Positions 8,806 through 18,080 of a DNA stretch of 64,000 nucleotides are shown here, in pieces. Position numbers and translations under genes: made by a program. The stretch spans positions 248,001 through 312,000 of the forward strand of contig NZ_CM003594.1 of the NCBI RefSeq assembly GCF_001435295.1, written 5' to 3'. A model generated the notes under the pieces. That model saw only the letters and a program-made list of their open reading frames with translations. It had not been told where the DNA came from and searched no databases. This DNA is from Psychrobacter sp. P11F6 (GTDB lineage Bacteria > Pseudomonadota > Gammaproteobacteria > Pseudomonadales > Moraxellaceae). Numbering within the stretch: position 1 is the stretch's first letter; each line of letters begins with the position of its first letter.

Positions 8806-10332
8806 ATGCCTATTGACTACCTTACAAATCCGCCGCTTGCTGATGATGAAATGATGGCAGCCATTGATATCGGTTCCAATAGTTTTCATCTGGCCATTGC
8901 GCGTCTTGACCATGGTGAGGTGCGAAAAGTCGTTTCTATGTCTGAAAAAGTTCAGCTCGCCGCAGGCTTGGATGAAAACAATATCTTAAGTGCGGCAGCT
9001 GCACAGCGAGGTCTTGACTGTTTGAGCCGATTTGTGGCGCGTTTGGATTCGGTACCACCCGAACGCATTCGCGTGGTTGCGACCAACGCTTTACGCCAAG
9101 CCAAAAATGCTAATGATTTTATTGCCCGTGCCAATAAAATATTGCCGAAACCTATTGAGATTATCGCGGGACGAGAAGAGGCACGTTTGATTTATTTGGG
9201 CGTGTCACACACCAATGCCAGTAGTGATAAGCGTTTGGTCGTCGATATCGGCGGTGGTTCGACCGAGTTCATCATTGGTCAAGAGTTCGATCCGCTATTG
9301 ACCGAGAGTTTGCAGATGGGCTGTGTCGCCTTTACCCAGAAGTACTTTGCCGATGGTCAAATCACGAAAGAAGCCTTTAATAATGCGATATCAGCCGCTC
9401 GCAAAGAAGTGTTAGCGATTCAGGGTCGTTATCAAAAATTGGGCTGGAGTAGTGTGGTTGGCTCGAGTGGGACGATTAAAGCGGTACGTAATGTGCTGGT
9501 ATCTAAGGGCTGGGCTGATGAGCAAGAGCGCATCACTTATAAAGGTGTCAAAAAGTTAGAGAAACTGTTGCTTAAAATTGGCAACGTCGATGACATCGAT
9601 TTAGAAGGTGTTAAGGAACATCGCAAAGCCGTCTTCCCTGCAGGCGTTGCGGTACTGCGTGCGGTCATGAAAGTGCTGGGTGTCGATACCATTACTTACT
9701 CAGATGGTGCACTACGTGAAGGTGTGATGTACGACATGCTTGGACGCTTTGCTAGCGAAGATGTTCGTGACCGCAGTGTGCTGGCGCTGATTAAGCGTTA
9801 TTCAGGGGACAAAAAACAAGCCAAACAAGTGGTGAAAACCAGTCGTCATTTATTTGAGCAAGTAAAGGAGAAGCTCGCCCTTACCAATGATGATTGTGAT
9901 TTACTCAGGCGTGCGGCTTTCTTGCATGAGATAGGATTGGCCATCAGTCATAGTAGTTATCATAAGCATAGCGCGTATTTGCTTGAGTATTCTGATATTC
10001 CAGGATTCTCGCAAGTCGATCAAAAGCGCATGGCACAGCTGATGCTCAATCATCGTCGTAAGCTCAAGGCTGATATGTTAGAGCAGACCTGTACTATCGG
10101 TGGTAATCAGCTCGTTTATCTTTGCCTGTTGCTACGCTTATCCGTACTAGCGCATCACAGCCGCAGCGATTATGAATTACCAGAATTACAGTTACAAGCC
10201 ATGGATGATCATTGCTGGCAAATCACCGTTGCCGATAGTAGTGAGCATTATGCTTTCTTATTGCCGGATCTGCATACTGAGATTGAGCAGTTTGCTAAAT
10301 GGGGCGTGACGCTGAGCGTGGTTGAGGGCTAG
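8806..10332 (+). CDS. ppx: Exopolyphosphatase / Ppx-GppA family phosphatase
   Basis: 508 residues, the usual length for Ppx and GppA (about 500). The enzyme splits terminal phosphate from polyphosphate, or pppGpp for GppA. The ASKHA phosphate-binding loops are clear: AIDIGSNSFHLAIA near residues 19-32 and VVDIGGGSTEFIIG near 144-157, followed by SSGTIKA near 223. The C-terminal half is an HD-like helical domain with HEIGLAISHSSYHKHSAYLL. Ppx and GppA cannot be told apart from motifs alone. Ppx is preferred because the genome context shows no rhlB/trx association, but the symbol is tentative. Confidence 0.85.
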   Translation: MPIDYLTNPPLADDEMMAAIDIGSNSFHLAIARLDHGEVRKVVSMSEKVQLAAGLDENNILSAAAAQRGLDCLSRFVARLDSVPPERIRVVATNALRQAKNANDFIARANKILPKPIEIIAGREEARLIYLGVSHTNASSDKRLVVDIGGGSTEFIIGQEFDPLLTESLQMGCVAFTQKYFADGQITKEAFNNAISAARKEVLAIQGRYQKLGWSSVVGSSGTIKAVRNVLVSKGWADEQERITYKGVKKLEKLLLKIGNVDDIDLEGVKEHRKAVFPAGVAVLRAVMKVLGVDTITYSDGALREGVMYDMLGRFASEDVRDRSVLALIKRYSGDKKQAKQVVKTSRHLFEQVKEKLALTNDDCDLLRRAAFLHEIGLAISHSSYHKHSAYLLEYSDIPGFSQVDQKRMAQLMLNHRRKLKADMLEQTCTIGGNQLVYLCLLLRLSVLAHHSRSDYELPELQLQAMDDHCWQITVADSSEHYAFLLPDLHTEIEQFAKWGVTLSVVEG

Positions 10333-10558
10333 ACAGCGCTGGTTTGCACTGACGATCAACACGATGCCGTTACTATTGTAATGAGTATGCTATAGATTAA
10401 CGTAACAAAAGCGGCTTTGTCAGTAATGTCATGCCATTTAAGATGTGCTACTATAGCCTCTATTGAGTTTACAACTGTACTTTCATTATCTAAAAATCGA
10501 TAACGATATTATTCTTAAACATAAATACATTAAGTATAATTATTAAAGGGAAGCGTCT

Positions 10559-11362
10559 ATGAGCACTGTCTGGGATAGTGTGCAGCTTGCACGGCACGCC
10601 AAGCGTCCATTATTTATGGACTATGTTAATCAGCTGTTTACCGAATTCGATGAGTTGCACGGTGACCGTGCTTTTGCCGATGATAAGGCTATTCTTGGTG
10701 GTCTGGCGCGTTTTGATGGTCAGCCTGTGATGGTGATTGGTCAACATCGCGGTCGCAGCACCCGTGAGCGTATTGCCCATAACTTTGGCATGGCCAATCC
10801 TGAAGGCTACCGCAAAGTGATTCGTTTGGTCAAAATGGCTGAGCGTTTTAATATCCCTGTGATGACCTTTGTCGATACCCAAGGCGCTTATCCGGGTATC
10901 GGCGCTGAAGAGCGCGGACAAGCGCAAGCCATTGCCGAAAGTATCGCCGTTTTTTCTAGCCTAAAAGTGCCTATTATCGTGACTATCATCGGTGAAGGCG
11001 GCTCAGGTGGGGCGTTGGCTATTGGCGTTGGTGACAAAGTAAATATGCTACAAAATAGTATTTATTCGGTTATCTCTCCGGAAGGTTGTGCTTCTATCCT
11101 GTGGAAAACAGCTGAAAAAGCACAAGACGCTAGTGAAGCCTTGAAATTAAATGCGATTAATTTATATCAAATGGGGCTGATTGATGCCGTCATTGAAGAA
11201 GGTGAAGGCGCGCATATCAAGCCGCAACCAGTCATGATCGCCTTGAAAGCACTTATTACTGAGCAGTTAGATGAGATTAAAGATTTAGACGCACACGCGC
11301 GTTGTGAGCTGCGTTATGAGAAGCTGAAAACCTTTAACTCAGAAGTGATGTTACCTGCTTAA
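10559..11362 (+). CDS. accA: Acetyl-CoA carboxylase carboxyltransferase subunit alpha (short form)
   Basis: 267 residues. With AccD it transfers carboxyl from carboxybiotin to acetyl-CoA, the first step of fatty-acid synthesis. The oxyanion-hole region [16 protein letters not shown] at about 144-159, [15 protein letters not shown] and [16 protein letters not shown] are conserved. The roughly 50-residue N-terminal helical extension of E. coli AccA (319 residues) is missing. The protein begins right at the WDSVQLARH segment. Acinetobacter AccA is similarly short, so this is a lineage trait rather than truncation. The ATG has AAAGGGAAG in front. A terminator follows. Confidence 0.95.
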   Translation: MSTVWDSVQLARHAKRPLFMDYVNQLFTEFDELHGDRAFADDKAILGGLARFDGQPVMVIGQHRGRSTRERIAHNFGMANPEGYRKVIRLVKMAERFNIPVMTFVDTQGAYPGIGAEERGQAQAIAESIAVFSSLKVPIIVTIIGEGGSGGALAIGVGDKVNMLQNSIYSVISPEGCASILWKTAEKAQDASEALKLNAINLYQMGLIDAVIEEGEGAHIKPQPVMIALKALITEQLDEIKDLDAHARCELRYEKLKTFNSEVMLPA

Positions 11363-11449
11363 TGGTCGCTATCACACCTCTGTTACTAAGCCTCTATGCA
11401 TGGACACAAAGCTTTTCATATTAGAGACTGAGTCTTAATGCTAAAATAA

Positions 11450-11478
11450 AAACGTGTCATTTTATGGCGCGTTTTTTT
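11450..11478 (+). terminator. Rho-independent terminator after accA
   Basis: AAACGTGTCA (11450-11459) pairs with TGGCGCGTTT (11465-11474) using two G-U pairs around a TTTTA loop, then seven T residues. Confidence 0.8.
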
Positions 11479-11591
11479 GTGGCTGTTAATATAGGCTGTA
11501 ACTGACGCTGTAACTGATGTCGTAGCTGACGTATGAGCAGATTCATTGATATGTCAATTCATGTATACATGCTAAATAAATAAGGCTGATT

Positions 11592-13181
11592 ATGACCAGC
11601 AGTGCAATCCTCTCGCATCCTATGAAGCCAATCGCAGACCTGCCTGTCGATGCCGATCTGGCACAAGCATTATTGAGCAGTATGGTTGAATATGGTGAAC
11701 AGCTGCACGGTCGACGGCTTTGGCTGGCGTGTAGTGGTGGTCGTGATTCATTAGCATTGGCTGCGCTGTGTGTGCAGCTCTATCGACAAGGTAAGTTGCC
11801 ATTTTTGCCACAATTGCTGCATGTCAACCATGGTTTGCAAGCAGATAGTGACACTTGGGCGATGCATGTCGCTCATTGGGCAGCAGTGCAGCAGATACCA
11901 TGTCGGATTTTACGTGCGCAAGTGAATGGTCATGATGAGCAAGCCGCAAGGCAGGCTCGTTATGATGTCATGCGAGCGCAACTCAATCAAGATGATGTAT
12001 TGCTCTTAGCGCATCATGCCGATGACCAAGCAGAGACGGTGCTGATGCGGCTGATACAAGGCGCTGGGGTGAATGGTCTGTCGGGTGTGCAGCCGTGGCG
12101 TATCCAAACGCAGGGCACACATCGTATGACATTATGGCGGCCTTGGCTCACTGTACGACGAGCCACTATCAGCGCTTATGCCCAACGCTTGAAATTGCCC
12201 TATATCGACGACCCGACCAATGATGCTGGCGATAATGTGCGGAGTGGACTGCGCCGTGATGTCATGCCAGCACTGACAAAATATAATCCCAACGTCATTG
12301 ACAACATTGCTCGTAGTGCGCAGCTACTAAGTGACGCGCAAGCGACTGTCAGCGCTCAATCAGCAAAAGACATGCATCGCACAGCTATTCACTCTTTACA
12401 GCTACCATCCGCACAACGTGTGCTAAATATTGATGAGCTACAGAAACTACCGCTTTATCGGAAGCGCCAATTATTGCATTATTGGTTGGGTCAAGATGAG
12501 CCATTACCGCCTGCTAAGCAGCTGGTCGATGATGTATTTATGCTAAGCCAACGTGGAGATGCTGATCACCAAACGGCGCTTTTTTGGCAAGCTCGCAAGC
12601 AGTCCTATACGATTTGCCGCTACCGTCAGCAGCTTTATCGTTTAAGCAGTGAGTGGCGCAAGTGGTTAGCATTACCGCTTACCAAACAGATTCAACCCTT
12701 ATCTGATTTTGTTGTGGCTGATGCTGATTCAGCGGCTGCCCAGCCTGTGTCAGTTACCTTACGCAGGGATAATAAATTGACTTGGCAAGCGCAAATGATG
12801 CCAAATGCCTTGGCAGAGCTATTAGACAGCGACCAAGATGGTGATGAGAAGTTTGAGATTACCTTTGCACCATTAGGTCGTCAACAGCGTGTGCAAACTG
12901 CCTTGGCATCACGTCCACAAGCAGGCAAAAAACTATATCAAACGCTTGGTGTACCTGTATGGTTGCGCGAGAGTTTGGTGGTGGTCAGTGCCGTATCCGT
13001 ACAGCAGGATAAAGAATGGCCATTATTGCTGGTATCACCTTTTGAGAGCTGGATACTAGGGACGAGTAGATCGCTAACAGACACGACAGACAATATTGGC
13101 ATTTTAGACAGTGCTATTAGAAGCAATGTTATTACAAACAATGTTATTAGAAACAGTCTAAGCATCAATAACGCTTTTTAA
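11592..13181 (+). CDS. tilS: tRNA(Ile)-lysidine synthase
   Basis: 529 residues. It attaches lysine to C34 of tRNA-Ile(CAU), changing decoding from AUG to AUA, and is normally essential. The N-type ATP-pyrophosphatase PP-loop SGGRDS is at residues 48-53. LLAHHADDQAETVLMRLIQG and YIDDPTNDAGDNVRSGLRRDVMP are TilS hallmarks. The substrate-binding and C-terminal domains follow, with LYQTLGVPVWLRESLVVV typical of the end of the protein. The protein is long, and the last 40 residues form an Asn/Ser/Ile-rich tail produced partly by a short DNA repeat (CAATGTTATTA twice). AAGG precedes the ATG. Confidence 0.93.
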   Translation: MTSSAILSHPMKPIADLPVDADLAQALLSSMVEYGEQLHGRRLWLACSGGRDSLALAALCVQLYRQGKLPFLPQLLHVNHGLQADSDTWAMHVAHWAAVQQIPCRILRAQVNGHDEQAARQARYDVMRAQLNQDDVLLLAHHADDQAETVLMRLIQGAGVNGLSGVQPWRIQTQGTHRMTLWRPWLTVRRATISAYAQRLKLPYIDDPTNDAGDNVRSGLRRDVMPALTKYNPNVIDNIARSAQLLSDAQATVSAQSAKDMHRTAIHSLQLPSAQRVLNIDELQKLPLYRKRQLLHYWLGQDEPLPPAKQLVDDVFMLSQRGDADHQTALFWQARKQSYTICRYRQQLYRLSSEWRKWLALPLTKQIQPLSDFVVADADSAAAQPVSVTLRRDNKLTWQAQMMPNALAELLDSDQDGDEKFEITFAPLGRQQRVQTALASRPQAGKKLYQTLGVPVWLRESLVVVSAVSVQQDKEWPLLLVSPFESWILGTSRSLTDTTDNIGILDSAIRSNVITNNVIRNSLSINNAF

Positions 13182-13231
13182 TATTTGCAACCTAAACCTT
13201 CTAGGAGGTCAGGTTATCTAGGGCTAGGCCA

Positions 13232-13744
13232 TCAAGTCATCAGGTCATCAAGTTTTCTAACCATTTTGATATCTATTATTTGCATGATTTTGTAGCATTC
13301 TTCACTCTTTTCGCCATTAGCTACAAAGCCAAATTTTTGATAGAAATCAATAGCAGCCACATTATTTTCTAATACCCATAAATAAAAATGGGCATGGATA
13401 TGAGATTCTAAGAGAGCTTGTAATGATGCTGTCATTAATTGAGTGCCTATACCCAATCCTTGGTAGTCGGGCAAAACATACAACGTGGTAATTTCATAAT
13501 TTTTATTGTTAATGAAGTAGCCAATAAACCCCAAATTATGATGATGAGCATCATATGCTATCCAGACAATAACATCAGGATGCGCCATTAACTCCTGCCA
13601 CATTTTTGTCTTATTACATAAGTTGTTTTTATTATTGATATAGGACACTGGTAGCAAATCTAAATAGGCGGCATGCCAACTTTTGAAGTGAATGTTAGCA
13701 ATATCTGCATAATCCTCAGGGTTGGCTTTACGAATGAAAAACAT
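13232..13744 (-). CDS. GNAT family N-acetyltransferase
   Basis: 170 residues from the ATG at 13744, which has GGAG seven bases upstream. An in-frame GTG at 13759 overlaps that ribosome site and is rejected. FFIRKANPEDYADIANIH is the usual GNAT opening. ITTLYVLPDYQGLGIGTQLM contains the acetyl-CoA-binding Q/RxxGxG/A motif (QGLGIG). LWVLENNVAAIDFYQKFGF is the conserved C-terminal strand-helix of the family. The substrate is unknown. It is convergent with tilS and divergent from proC. The ending is degenerate and rich in Lys and Asp. Confidence 0.85.
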   Translation of the reverse strand: MFFIRKANPEDYADIANIHFKSWHAAYLDLLPVSYINNKNNLCNKTKMWQELMAHPDVIVWIAYDAHHHNLGFIGYFINNKNYEITTLYVLPDYQGLGIGTQLMTASLQALLESHIHAHFYLWVLENNVAAIDFYQKFGFVANGEKSEECYKIMQIIDIKMVRKLDDLMT

Positions 13745-13962
13745 AGTACTCTCCGTCACTGATTTTATATAATGCCCTTGTTAATCTAACCGTTTGGTTG
13801 TGCAATAGTCCATGGCAATTAAGTGATTCAACGGAGCTTACAGCCGGGTTAGATGCCGTCAATTTATCAAACGATGCCAGTAGCAGTATGGTAAACTGAG
13901 TGTCATTTTACCTATCATTATGTTAGTTTGAATACCTTTGGATTTTTGAATAGGAGACATGT

Positions 13963-14796
13963 ATGTCAGTATTAGATAATAAGAAAATCAGCTTTATCGG
14001 TGGCGGTAATATGGCGCAGGCTTTGATTAGCGGGCTTGTCAGCTGCGGTGTCAAACCGAGTTTAATTACCGTTGCTGATCCTAGCAGTGAAGCGCGCGAG
14101 CAATTGGCTGCTAAAGGATTGAACACGGTCGATCCAACTGCTGATGCAAAAGCTGCCGTTATCGATGCTGACATTGTGGTGCTGGCGGTCAAGCCGCAAG
14201 TGATGAAAGCGGTAGTCAGTAGCTTTGCGGATGTCTTAGACAAGCAGTTGGTAATTTCAGTGGCAGCAGGTTTGTCGACTGAGCTTTTATCTGACATGTT
14301 GGGTGGCTATGACAATATCGTCCGTGCGATGCCAAATACCCCTGCAATGATTCAAATGGGCGCAACGGGTCTGTACGGTACTGATAATATTTCTGCTGAA
14401 CAAAAGCAGTTAGCAACGGCGGTGATGGAAGCATCAGGATTGGTCATGTGGGTCGATAATGAAGAACACATGCATGCGGTAACCGCCGTATCAGGGTCAG
14501 CACCAGCGTATATGTTTTACTTCATTGAATCCATGATTGACGGGGCAGTGGCTTTAGGTTTGGATAAAGAGCAGGCTTCAGCGCTCGCTATGCAAACCAT
14601 GTTAGGCGCGGCAAAAATGGCAATGAATAGTGAAGACGCACCTGCTGAATTGCGTCGCAAGGTCACCTCGCCAAATGGAACCACCCAAGCCGCCGTTGAG
14701 TCAATGCAAGCCAATGATATCGGTGGTCAAATCGTTGAGGCTATGCAGGCTTGCTATGACCGTAGCCAAGCCTTGAGTGAAGAGATGAGTAAATAA
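13963..14796 (+). CDS. proC: Pyrroline-5-carboxylate reductase
   Basis: 277 residues, typical for ProC. It reduces 1-pyrroline-5-carboxylate to proline with NAD(P)H, the last step of proline synthesis. The dinucleotide-binding motif FIGGGNMAQAL is at residues 11-21. VVLAVKPQVMKAV, RAMPNTPAMIQMGATGLYG and the C-terminal LRRKVTSPNGTTQAAVESM are diagnostic. TAGGAG lies six bases before the ATG. yggT follows on the same strand, the widespread proC-yggT pairing. Confidence 0.96.
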   Translation: MSVLDNKKISFIGGGNMAQALISGLVSCGVKPSLITVADPSSEAREQLAAKGLNTVDPTADAKAAVIDADIVVLAVKPQVMKAVVSSFADVLDKQLVISVAAGLSTELLSDMLGGYDNIVRAMPNTPAMIQMGATGLYGTDNISAEQKQLATAVMEASGLVMWVDNEEHMHAVTAVSGSAPAYMFYFIESMIDGAVALGLDKEQASALAMQTMLGAAKMAMNSEDAPAELRRKVTSPNGTTQAAVESMQANDIGGQIVEAMQACYDRSQALSEEMSK

Positions 14797-14807
14797 TCAT
14801 CCATGTA

Positions 14808-14846
14808 TCAGGCGCGTTATTTGCTAAAAGCGCATGACGCGCCTGA
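14808..14846. other. Hairpin and short repeat between proC and yggT
   Basis: TCAGGCGCGT (14808-14817) and ACGCGCCTGA (14837-14846) form a perfect 10-bp stem with a 19-nt loop but no T run, so it is more like an mRNA-processing or stability hairpin than a terminator. Just after it, CAATACCAAGCA occurs twice (14864-14875, 14877-14888). Confidence 0.6.
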
Positions 14847-14941
14847 GCCGTAATACTAAGCATCAATACCAAGCACCAATACCAAGCAATGACAGTCGTC
14901 ATCCCAAAACCTGTTAATAATGTCACATTGAGTAGCACTTC

Positions 14942-15511
14942 ATGAACAACATGTTATTTCAAATCTTTGATTTGGTCACCACCTTCGCCATGATGTTGGT
15001 GTTTATTCGTTTTATGCTGCAATTTGCAGGGATGGATGCCAGCAACCCCATGATTGCGCCTGCTTATAAAGCGACGCACATTGTCGATGTGTTTGGACGT
15101 ATTTTTCCAACCGTCGGGCAAGGGCGTATCAGTATTGCGGCTATCGTCCTGATGTTTTTGATTCGTTTGATCGATATCTCTGGAAAAGCAGCACTGACCC
15201 ATAAAGGTATCGCTCCTGTACCGTTATTTTTCACTGGTACTATCAGCTTGGTATTAGACTTTTTACGTATGTGTCGCTATCTCGTCATTGGTTCCATCAT
15301 TGTCAGCTGGATTGTGGTATTTACCCAATCTCAGCATCCGATTATTGGTATCATTGTCAATTTAGCGGAGCCAATCTTGGCGCCATTTCGTCGAATCACA
15401 CCAAACTTGGGTATGATTGATTTATCACCAATGGTCGCATTCATTGCTTTTATTTTGCTTGAGATGTTTATTGGTGGCTTTGCCGCGAGCTTCATGCCGA
15501 TGTTGGGTTGA
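14942..15511 (+). CDS. yggT: YggT family integral membrane protein
   Basis: 189 residues with four or more hydrophobic segments, arranged as two YGGT repeats: residues about 5-75 and 100-185. The second repeat contains FRRITPNLGMIDLSPMVAFI, the conserved P-x-R-R-I-P-x-G-x-D-x-S-P family signature. YggT proteins are inner-membrane proteins whose role is uncertain; osmotic shock and division links have been proposed. The 145-bp spacing from proC, with a hairpin between, suggests a shared transcript. A strong bidirectional terminator follows. Confidence 0.9.
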   Translation: MNNMLFQIFDLVTTFAMMLVFIRFMLQFAGMDASNPMIAPAYKATHIVDVFGRIFPTVGQGRISIAAIVLMFLIRLIDISGKAALTHKGIAPVPLFFTGTISLVLDFLRMCRYLVIGSIIVSWIVVFTQSQHPIIGIIVNLAEPILAPFRRITPNLGMIDLSPMVAFIAFILLEMFIGGFAASFMPMLG

Positions 15512-15563
15512 GTTGGATTAATGGTCACTTGAAAGCCGCTATCTAAAATTACCAGTAGCTATC

Positions 15564-15605
15564 TAAAAAAAGGGCGCTCTACGAGATATAGAGCGCCCTT
15601 TTTTT
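15564..15605. terminator. Strong bidirectional terminator between yggT and thiD
   Basis: AGGGCGCTCTA (15571-15581) pairs perfectly with TAGAGCGCCCT (15589-15599) around a 7-nt loop. An A run precedes and a T run follows, so it can end both yggT and the convergent thiD. Confidence 0.95.
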
Positions 15606-15614
15606 ATTGATTAT

Positions 15615-16460
<846 letters not shown>

Positions 16461-16668
16461 CTATAGACACCCACTGCTAAAAAAGCCATAGTAGGTGAGA
16501 GATGGTACATAGACAATCCATCAATTAATTAACAACAACCCAGAGCGTGCCGACCAACTTAAATATCGTTTTTACTAGTTTTTATTGATATTTGAGCTGC
16601 TTAAGAGGCTATGAAACCATATAAACAAATAAATATGATAAAAACTGCATTAAATTTGTAGACAGTGC

Positions 16669-16696
16669 TTGCAATTCGTTTTGGCTTTGCTATAAT
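16669..16696 (+). promoter_or_regulatory. Promoter of tRNA-Ser
   Basis: TTGCAA (16669-16674) and a perfect TATAAT (16691-16696) are 16 bp apart, 74 bp before the tRNA. The same TTGCAA-16-TATAAT combination precedes the tRNA-Gln pair on the minus strand. The roughly 340 bp between thiD and the tRNA hold no other recognisable feature. Confidence 0.75.
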
Positions 16697-16769
16697 ACTC
16701 GCCCACGGGATAAGACGTATTATCAGCAATAATACTATTTTTTAGAACTTAAAAAGTCTTACGTCGTTT

Positions 16770-16859
16770 GGTGAAGTGGGTGAGTGGCTGAAACCAGTTC
16801 CCTGCTAAGGAACCATACGTTTGCGCGTATCGAGGGTTCGAATCCCTCCTTCACCTCCA
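16770..16859 (+). tRNA. tRNA-Ser (GCT anticodon)
   Basis: A 90-nt cloverleaf with a long variable arm, as expected for class II tRNA-Ser. Acceptor GGTGAAG pairs with CTTCACC. The anticodon loop CTGCTAA gives anticodon GCT (16804-16806), reading AGC/AGU. The T arm is GAGGGTTCGAATCCCTC and CCA is encoded. The discriminator base 73 reads T, whereas G is usual for bacterial serine tRNAs. Confidence 0.95.
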
Positions 16860-16959
16860 TTTATTCGGTTTTTAGTAGAGTAGTGACGCGATATAAAAGC
16901 GTTAATAACCTTCTGTTTTATTAAAGCAAAAACTATTTTGATTTTAATAAAAAAAGATG

Positions 16960-16987
16960 TTGACACAAGCGAAATTATCTATATAAT
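16960..16987 (+). promoter_or_regulatory. Promoter of tRNA-Arg
   Basis: Consensus TTGACA (16960-16965) and TATAAT (16982-16987) with a 16-bp spacer, 59 bp before the tRNA: the strongest canonical promoter in the window. Confidence 0.85.
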
Positions 16988-17046
16988 AACCAACCTAATT
17001 TGCTGCAATTGTTTCTTAACAACGCAGTAAATGATGTGCAAAGTAC

Positions 17047-17123
17047 GCGCTTGTAGCTCAGTTGGATAGAGCACTTGGCTACGAACTAAGGGGTCGGGAG
17101 TTCGAATCTCTCCAAGCGCACCA
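17047..17123 (+). tRNA. tRNA-Arg (ACG anticodon)
   Basis: 77 nt with encoded CCA. GCGCTTG pairs with CAAGCGC. The anticodon loop CTACGAA gives ACG (17081-17083), normally edited to ICG to read CGU/CGC/CGA. The D arm (AGCTCAGTTGGATAGAGC) and T arm (GGGAGTTCGAATCTCTC) are intact. Confidence 0.97.
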
Positions 17124-17167
17124 TTTGCATCATCACTTCTTTAACCCAGTTAGAGAAACCTTAAAAT

Positions 17168-17202
17168 AATCGCCTGTCTTATGACAATTTGGCGATTTTT
17201 TT
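17168..17202 (+). terminator. Terminator after tRNA-Arg
   Basis: AATCGCC (17168-17174) pairs with GGCGATT (17191-17197), with an inner TGTC/GACA stem, then a T run to 17202. Confidence 0.75.
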
Positions 17203-17316
17203 ATGTCTGCAATTTCTGTGTGATAGTCTTATGAGCTGATGAGTCATACGACATGGTTATACCACATTGTTATATGACTTACGGCATCTTAGGATAATGT
17301 ACGATAAGACCGTGAA

Positions 17317-17328
17317 TTACGGTACAAT
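17317..17328 (+). promoter_or_regulatory. Likely -10 region of the RDD gene
   Basis: TACAAT at 17323-17328 sits in TTACGGTACAAT, identical to the 12-mer at the phnA promoter (4120-4131). No strong -35 box is seen. It lies 37 bp before the gene's ATG. Confidence 0.4.
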
Positions 17329-17364
17329 AGAGTCATTATTCACTGCTTGCTATGAGCTTGTACC

Positions 17365-18018
17365 ATGTCAAAGAGTTTACCTAAACGACCTACCAAATCT
17401 GCTGCTCAAACTAAAGCATCAGCATATCATGCCGCTGAAAGTGAAGAGCTAACGATTGCTAAACCTGGCACTCGTATGGCAGCCATTCTTTATGATGGCA
17501 TGTTAATTTTAGCGTTGTTGTTTTTGGTCGGTACCCTGCTAACCGTGATTGGTACACTTATCACGATGGAGACGGGTAGCGAGTCGTCACAAGCGCAGTC
17601 GCTGCCAACGTGGTATCAAAACGTGATTATGACGCCGTCTTTTATACTAACGTTAGTGGGATTCTATGGGATATTTTGGCGTCGCGGTGGGCAGACATTA
17701 GGTATGCAGACTTGGCGGTTAAAGACGGTCAATAGTAATGGTCACTTGCTAACGTGGGGACAGTCATTTAAGCGGATTTTAGCGGCCAGTATCATGCCAC
17801 TTATATTTGGTATCATTGGTAGTGTCATCGATGGCTCGCGTGCTGTTTTATTGACCAGTTCCTTTTTGGGCTTTGTCTTTAACTATGCTTTTTGCCTCTT
17901 TAACCCACGTGGTCTCGCAGTGCAAGATATGCTATCGAATACCATTACCTTAAAAATGCCAAAGACAGAGAATGAAGGACTATGGCGGGTGATTAGAAAT
18001 CGCAAGCAAGGAAAATAA
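17365..18018 (+). CDS. RDD family membrane protein
   Basis: 217 residues. After a hydrophilic Lys/Ala/Ser-rich N-terminal 30 residues comes the RDD domain: GTRMAAILYDGMLILALLFLV, with the family Arg and Asp, then more hydrophobic segments near 95-115 and 135-185. TLGMQTWRLKTV and the C-terminal FNPRGLAVQDMLSNTITLK are characteristic. These inner-membrane proteins are poorly understood; some are linked to sodium/proton exchange. It is convergent with the antiporter gene, with no clear terminator between. Confidence 0.85.
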   Translation: MSKSLPKRPTKSAAQTKASAYHAAESEELTIAKPGTRMAAILYDGMLILALLFLVGTLLTVIGTLITMETGSESSQAQSLPTWYQNVIMTPSFILTLVGFYGIFWRRGGQTLGMQTWRLKTVNSNGHLLTWGQSFKRILAASIMPLIFGIIGSVIDGSRAVLLTSSFLGFVFNYAFCLFNPRGLAVQDMLSNTITLKMPKTENEGLWRVIRNRKQGK

Positions 18019-18080
18019 ACCACATTATCTTCGCCATAGTCTGTTCATGCATTTTGAGGTCTGTTAATACACTCTAAGCG

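Noticed and set aside
10333..10558. Separate small gene between ppx and accA
   Set aside because: Only short frames without ribosome sites; looks like a plain promoter region.
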